From SIG673 sp045660565 (lineage in GTDB: Bacteria > Bacillota > Clostridia > Oscillospirales > CAG-272): a DNA stretch of 8,534 nt. Both the position numbers and the translations under genes were made by a program. Within the stretch, counting starts at the first letter, position 1. Each line of letters opens with the position of its first letter. The stretch lies in assembly GCA_045660565.1 (NCBI GenBank), contig JAZRDX010000003.1, forward strand, positions 1-8,534, read 5' to 3'. Under the pieces are notes generated by a model. That model saw only the letters and a program-made list of their open reading frames with translations, was not told where the DNA came from and did not search any database. Shown piece by piece: positions 5,644 through 8,534 of this stretch.

Positions 5644-8169
5644 TCAGAAGCCCTGCTGCTCGGTACGGTTTATAATGTCCTCCTGCAGGCTCTTTGAAAG
5701 CGTTGTGAAGAGTGCCGAATATCCCGCAACTCTTACTACCAGCGAGCGGTATTTATCGGGATTCTTCTGCGCGTCGCGGAGCGTTTCACGGCTTACGACG
5801 TTAAACTGCATGTGGCTTCCCTTTCTGTCAAAGTAACCTCTGACAAGGGCTACGAAGCTTTCAAGTCCGCTTCTTCCCTCAAGTGCCGACGGGTGGAACT
5901 TCATATTAAAGAGCGTTCCGTTTGACGCTATGTAATGGTCAAGCTTGGATACCGAGTTCGCCGATGCCGTCGGTCCCTTTACGTCTCTTCCCGCCGCAGG
6001 GGATACTCCGTCCGCGATAGGGGTAAATGCAAGTCTGCCGTCGGGGGTTGCTCCCGTCTGCGCTCCGAGCGGTACGTTTGCCGAAACGGGATAAAGTCCC
6101 GCCTGGAAAGATCCGCCTCTTATGTTTTTGTATTTTTCGATAGGCTTCGTATAAGTGTAAGCCATTTCTCTTGCGAAAGCGTCTACGTCGTCGATGTCGT
6201 TTCCGAATTTGAATACGTTTTCGATGTCCTCTTTAAGCGCCTTATATTTTTTCTTATCTTCCTCAGACGCTCTGTTCTCTCTTACGGCTTTATAAACGGT
6301 CTTAACTGTTTCCTCGTTAATATCCTTTCCGGACTCAGCTATCTGCTTTACCACCGTTTCGGTGAGCTTTTCAGCCATCGCCTTATCCATATCCTCGCCG
6401 TAGTTGTTTTCAAGCGCCTCTTTGATAAACGCAAGCGTATATTTCTTTTCGTCGAATACAAGCTTTTTAACCGCGTACATTCCGTCAGCCATATTCGCTA
6501 TACCGAAGCCCTGCGGTCCCGTAAAGTTATATACCGCTCCGCCCTCCTGAACGCTCTTTCCTTTCTTTATACAGTCGTTAACCATAGACGAAAGGAACGG
6601 AAGCGGACATCTCTCGGCGTGCGCAAGGTCTATCGCGTTATCCGCGTTAACGAGCAGCTCGATAAAGTAATTCATCTGCGCTTCGTATGCCGCCTTGAAC
6701 TCCTCAAAGGTGGTCATCTTCTCTACCTCTCCGGTAGAAGGTCCTATCTTAACACCCTTGTCGTAGCCGTTTGAAAATACCATTTCAAGCGGACGGCACA
6801 TATTAAAGAACGCCGCGTCGTGCCAACCGTCGGTCTTACCCGACTTCTGCGGTTCAACACATCCGATTATATTGTAATCTCTCGCGTCCTCAAGAGTAAG
6901 TCCTCTGCTCTGGAGCGCGGGAATGATAACCTCGTCGTTATAGTAAGCGGGAAAACCGATACCCGTTCTGGTAAGCTCCGCCGCTCTTATAAGGAACTCG
7001 TGCGGTGTTCCGTTCCATACTCTTACCGAGAATGACGGCTGGGGAAGGAATACGTGCTCGGTTGCGGTAACCGACATAAACGAAAGATCGTTCGTTACGT
7101 CGATACCGTGCTCGTTCTGTCCGCCGGCTATAAGGTTCTGGAACAGGCTATATCCCGCAAAGCCCTCTGCCGAAGCCGCGTCGCGGCATTTATTAAGGTC
7201 GTTAAGTTTAACCCAGATACAGTCCATAAGCTCCTGGGCAAACTCTCTTGTGATAACGCCCTTATCAAGATCCGTCTTGTAGTAGGGGTACATATACTGG
7301 TCGAATCTTCCGGGAGAGATCGAATGTCCGCTCGACTCTATCTGCAAAAGCATCTGTACAAACCAGAAGCTCTGGCATGCTTCGTAAAAGCTCTTTGCTC
7401 CGTATTCAAGTGCGCCGGAGCAGTTCTGCGCGATCACTTCAAGCTCTTTTCTTCTGCGGATATCCTGTGTTCCCTTTGCCTTTTCAGCCGCAAGCGCCGC
7501 GTATCTCTTAGAATATTTGATTGCCGCTTTACAGCTGCGAATAACCGCGCTTAGGAAATGACTGCGCTTTGCGTAATCCGCGTCTCCCTGCGAAAGCTCC
7601 GAAAGAGCCTTCTCCGTTTCCTTGATTATTCCGTTATATCCGACCGCAAGAATCTTTGCGTAGTCAACCGTTACGTGTCCGACACCGTTGTAAAAATAGT
7701 TTCCGGGGGTAAAAATATTGTGGTCGATAGCCTTAAGCGCCTCATCCGACATATATGACGTTGCAAGCTCACTCGTTGTTTTGCCGCCCCAGTATTTATA
7801 AACCTTACTTAAGGTTTCCTTGGTTTCTTCCGATATGTAAAAAGGGTCCGCGCTTCTCGTCGCTACCGTTTCGAATTCCGCCTCGAGCCACTCAAAGGAG
7901 TATTCGGGGAACACCTGACAGCCTCTCGGAGACTTCGTTGCCGCTCCGACTATAAGCTCGTCCTCCCTTATAACGATGGGGAGATTTTCAAGTATATGCT
8001 CGAACGCCTTCGCTCTTCTGGTTATTATCGGTTCTCCCTCGGTCGCTTTGTACGACTCGGTGATAAGCACCGCTCTGTCAGACTCTATTTCCGGCATTTT
8101 TTCGTAAAGCGCCTTAACGAGCCTGTCTATTCTCGGTGATTTTTCTATGGGCTTTGCGTAGAATTTCAT
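5644..8169 (-). CDS. B12-independent glycyl radical diol dehydratase (1,2-propanediol/glycerol type)
   Basis: This 841-residue glycyl radical enzyme is expected to dehydrate 1,2-propanediol to propanal. The pyruvate formate-lyase-like domain runs to about residue 690, and the glycyl radical loop RVAGYSA puts the radical on G816. The thiyl Cys and general base are C437 and E439 in IIGCVEP. GWHDAAFFN (448-456) follows, as in clostridial glycerol dehydratase DhaB1, along with H165, H282, S283 and D451 at the positions of its substrate-binding residues. This favours diol dehydratase over choline lyase. It is longer than DhaB1 (787 residues, from memory), mainly through a charged helical stretch at about 592-651. 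The N-terminus starts directly with the catalytic fold and has no obvious encapsulation peptide. The start is set by AAAGGA 10 nt upstream. It is the first gene after the promoter at 8242-8270. Confidence 0.95.
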   Translation of the reverse strand: MKFYAKPIEKSPRIDRLVKALYEKMPEIESDRAVLITESYKATEGEPIITRRAKAFEHILENLPIVIREDELIVGAATKSPRGCQVFPEYSFEWLEAEFETVATRSADPFYISEETKETLSKVYKYWGGKTTSELATSYMSDEALKAIDHNIFTPGNYFYNGVGHVTVDYAKILAVGYNGIIKETEKALSELSQGDADYAKRSHFLSAVIRSCKAAIKYSKRYAALAAEKAKGTQDIRRRKELEVIAQNCSGALEYGAKSFYEACQSFWFVQMLLQIESSGHSISPGRFDQYMYPYYKTDLDKGVITREFAQELMDCIWVKLNDLNKCRDAASAEGFAGYSLFQNLIAGGQNEHGIDVTNDLSFMSVTATEHVFLPQPSFSVRVWNGTPHEFLIRAAELTRTGIGFPAYYNDEVIIPALQSRGLTLEDARDYNIIGCVEPQKSGKTDGWHDAAFFNMCRPLEMVFSNGYDKGVKIGPSTGEVEKMTTFEEFKAAYEAQMNYFIELLVNADNAIDLAHAERCPLPFLSSMVNDCIKKGKSVQEGGAVYNFTGPQGFGIANMADGMYAVKKLVFDEKKYTLAFIKEALENNYGEDMDKAMAEKLTETVVKQIAESGKDINEETVKTVYKAVRENRASEEDKKKYKALKEDIENVFKFGNDIDDVDAFAREMAYTYTKPIEKYKNIRGGSFQAGLYPVSANVPLGAQTGATPDGRLAFTPIADGVSPAAGRDVKGPTASANSVSKLDHYIASNGTLFNMKFHPSALEGRSGLESFVALVRGYFDRKGSHMQFNVVSRETLRDAQKNPDKYRSLVVRVAGYSALFTTLSKSLQEDIINRTEQQGF

Positions 8170-8241
8170 TTCGGAGAAATCCTTTCTGTAAAAATTCGTG
8201 TTTTTCTTTGTTTTCTCGGTTACTAAATTTCTTCATTTTAT

Positions 8242-8270
8242 ATTATAGCATATTCCTCTGCGTTTGTCAA
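8242..8270 (-). promoter_or_regulatory. Sigma-A promoter of the microcompartment operon
   Basis: On the minus strand a perfect -35 TTGACA (8265-8270) and a perfect -10 TATAAT (8242-8247) are 17 bp apart. The -10 is extended by TGC. The predicted start is about 8235, giving a leader of roughly 65 nt before the dehydratase ATG. Upstream of the -35, A-tracts on the minus strand (about 8271-8310) resemble an UP element or curved DNA. Such a complete consensus suggests a strong core promoter that would need repression or another control layer. Confidence 0.88.
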
Positions 8271-8310
8271 TACTTTTTTCTTTATTTTTTTGGTTTTTTG
8301 TTGTTTTTTC

Positions 8311-8325
8311 TTTGCAGTTTGCAAA
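8311..8325. promoter_or_regulatory. Candidate operator palindrome upstream of the promoter
   Basis: TTTGCA-GTT-TGCAAA is a 15-bp inverted repeat about 40 bp upstream of the -35. A second TTGCAA lies at 8348-8353, 29 bp (about three helical turns) from the TTGCAA inside the first (8319-8324). The placement would suit an activator such as an AraC-type regulator. No regulator gene is in the window, so this is only a candidate. Confidence 0.35.
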
Positions 8326-8392
8326 ACCGCATTTTTTATTCAATAACTTGCAACGTACAGCAATTTTTGAGATTTCCGATCTTTCAGCAAAC

Positions 8393-8421
8393 AATAAAAA
8401 TCCCCCCGTATAACGGGGGGG
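8393..8421 (-). terminator. Intrinsic terminator for a minus-strand transcript from the right
   Basis: A perfect GC-rich stem (8402-8409 CCCCCCGT with 8413-8420 ACGGGGGG, 3-nt loop) is followed on the minus strand by ATTTTTATTG. This would end a transcript entering from beyond the right edge and insulate the operon promoter. On the plus strand the tail after the stem (GTATTTCAG) is weak, so action in that direction is doubtful. Confidence 0.8.
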
Positions 8422-8534
8422 TATTTCAGTTTCGGGCATAGCCCTAAACGTTACTGGCTACGCACAAGTGCGTTTTGAATTGGCCTGCCAGCCATGCAAA
8501 GGACAACAAGCCACCCGTCAACGGGTTACTAACA
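8422..8534. other. Inverted-repeat-dense segment, possible structured RNA or mobile element end
   Basis: There is no convincing gene. Short perfect inverted repeats are packed together: GGGC-ATA-GCCC (8434-8444), CGCAC-AA-GTGCG (8461-8472), TGGC-CT-GCCA (8481-8490) and ACCCGT-CA-ACGGGT (8513-8526). TGGCT (8455-8459) can also pair with AGCCA (8490-8494) around the second. All lie just upstream, on the minus strand, of the intrinsic terminator. This looks like the 3' part of a structured RNA or the end of an insertion element continuing to the right. I cannot name a family. Confidence 0.45.

Noticed and set aside
5935..6774. 279-codon plus-strand frame inside the dehydratase gene
   Set aside because: It is antisense to a fully conserved glycyl radical enzyme; the Arg/Ser/Val/Tyr-rich translation is a typical shadow of the coding strand.
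5644..8169. Choline trimethylamine-lyase (CutC) assignment for the glycyl radical enzyme
   Set aside because: The residues after the catalytic motif (GWHDAAFFN) and the His/Ser/Asp set match glycerol/propanediol dehydratases, and the neighbouring aldolase fits propanediol rather than choline metabolism.
8115..8236. Short upstream reading frame on the minus strand starting ATG at 8236 and overlapping the dehydratase start
   Set aside because: The ATG sits at the predicted transcription start (about 8235), so it would be leaderless or untranscribed. It has no ribosome binding site and is out of frame with the dehydratase.
8233..8439. 68-codon minus-strand frame across the promoter and terminator
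   Set aside because: It spans the terminator hairpin and the promoter, has low-complexity Lys/Asn-rich content at its end and no family resemblance.

Overview
The window holds one minus-strand operon for a glycyl-radical-enzyme bacterial microcompartment (BMC). In transcription order (right to left) it carries ten complete genes plus the first 17 codons of an eleventh. The gene content fits a propanediol-type GRM locus for 6-deoxysugar (fucose/rhamnose) fermentation, in which a class II aldolase makes lactaldehyde, lactaldehyde is reduced to 1,2-propanediol, and a B12-independent dehydratase makes propanal. The source is most likely an anaerobic, gut-type Clostridia/Firmicutes bacterium. Reasons are the oxygen-sensitive glycyl radical chemistry, strong AGGAG-type ribosome binding sites, a textbook sigma-A promoter with A-tracts, and a moderate-GC coding style with AT-rich gaps. 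The species cannot be named from the sequence.

Layout from the right: 8393-8534 is dense in small inverted repeats and contains an intrinsic terminator for a minus-strand transcript arriving from outside the window. Then come an A-rich upstream region, a near-perfect TTGACA-17-TATAAT promoter (8242-8270), the 841-residue dehydratase (5644-8169) and its radical SAM activase (4786-5577). These are followed by a PduU-like shell protein (4386-4763) and a PduV-like GTPase (3967-4386). After a 149-bp gap with two hairpins come the aldolase (3023-3817), a small GlcG/HbpS-like protein (2506-3012), a gap with a five-unit purine-rich repeat, and a zinc-type alcohol dehydrogenase (1198-2388). Three hexameric shell proteins follow (866-1180, 518-796, 80-382). 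The window ends inside a further shell gene (1-50), nearly identical to the start of the 518-796 gene.

How the genes fit together: the aldolase (C-terminal), the GlcG/HbpS-like protein (N-terminal) and the alcohol dehydrogenase (N-terminal) each carry an amphipathic tail on a flexible linker, typical of encapsulation peptides. All three are therefore likely lumen cargo. The shell genes build the facets that hold lactaldehyde and propanal. The CoA-acylating aldehyde dehydrogenase, the phosphotransacylase, the pentameric vertex protein and trimeric BMC-T shell proteins are not in the window. They would be expected beyond the left edge, since no terminator is seen at the end of the visible operon.
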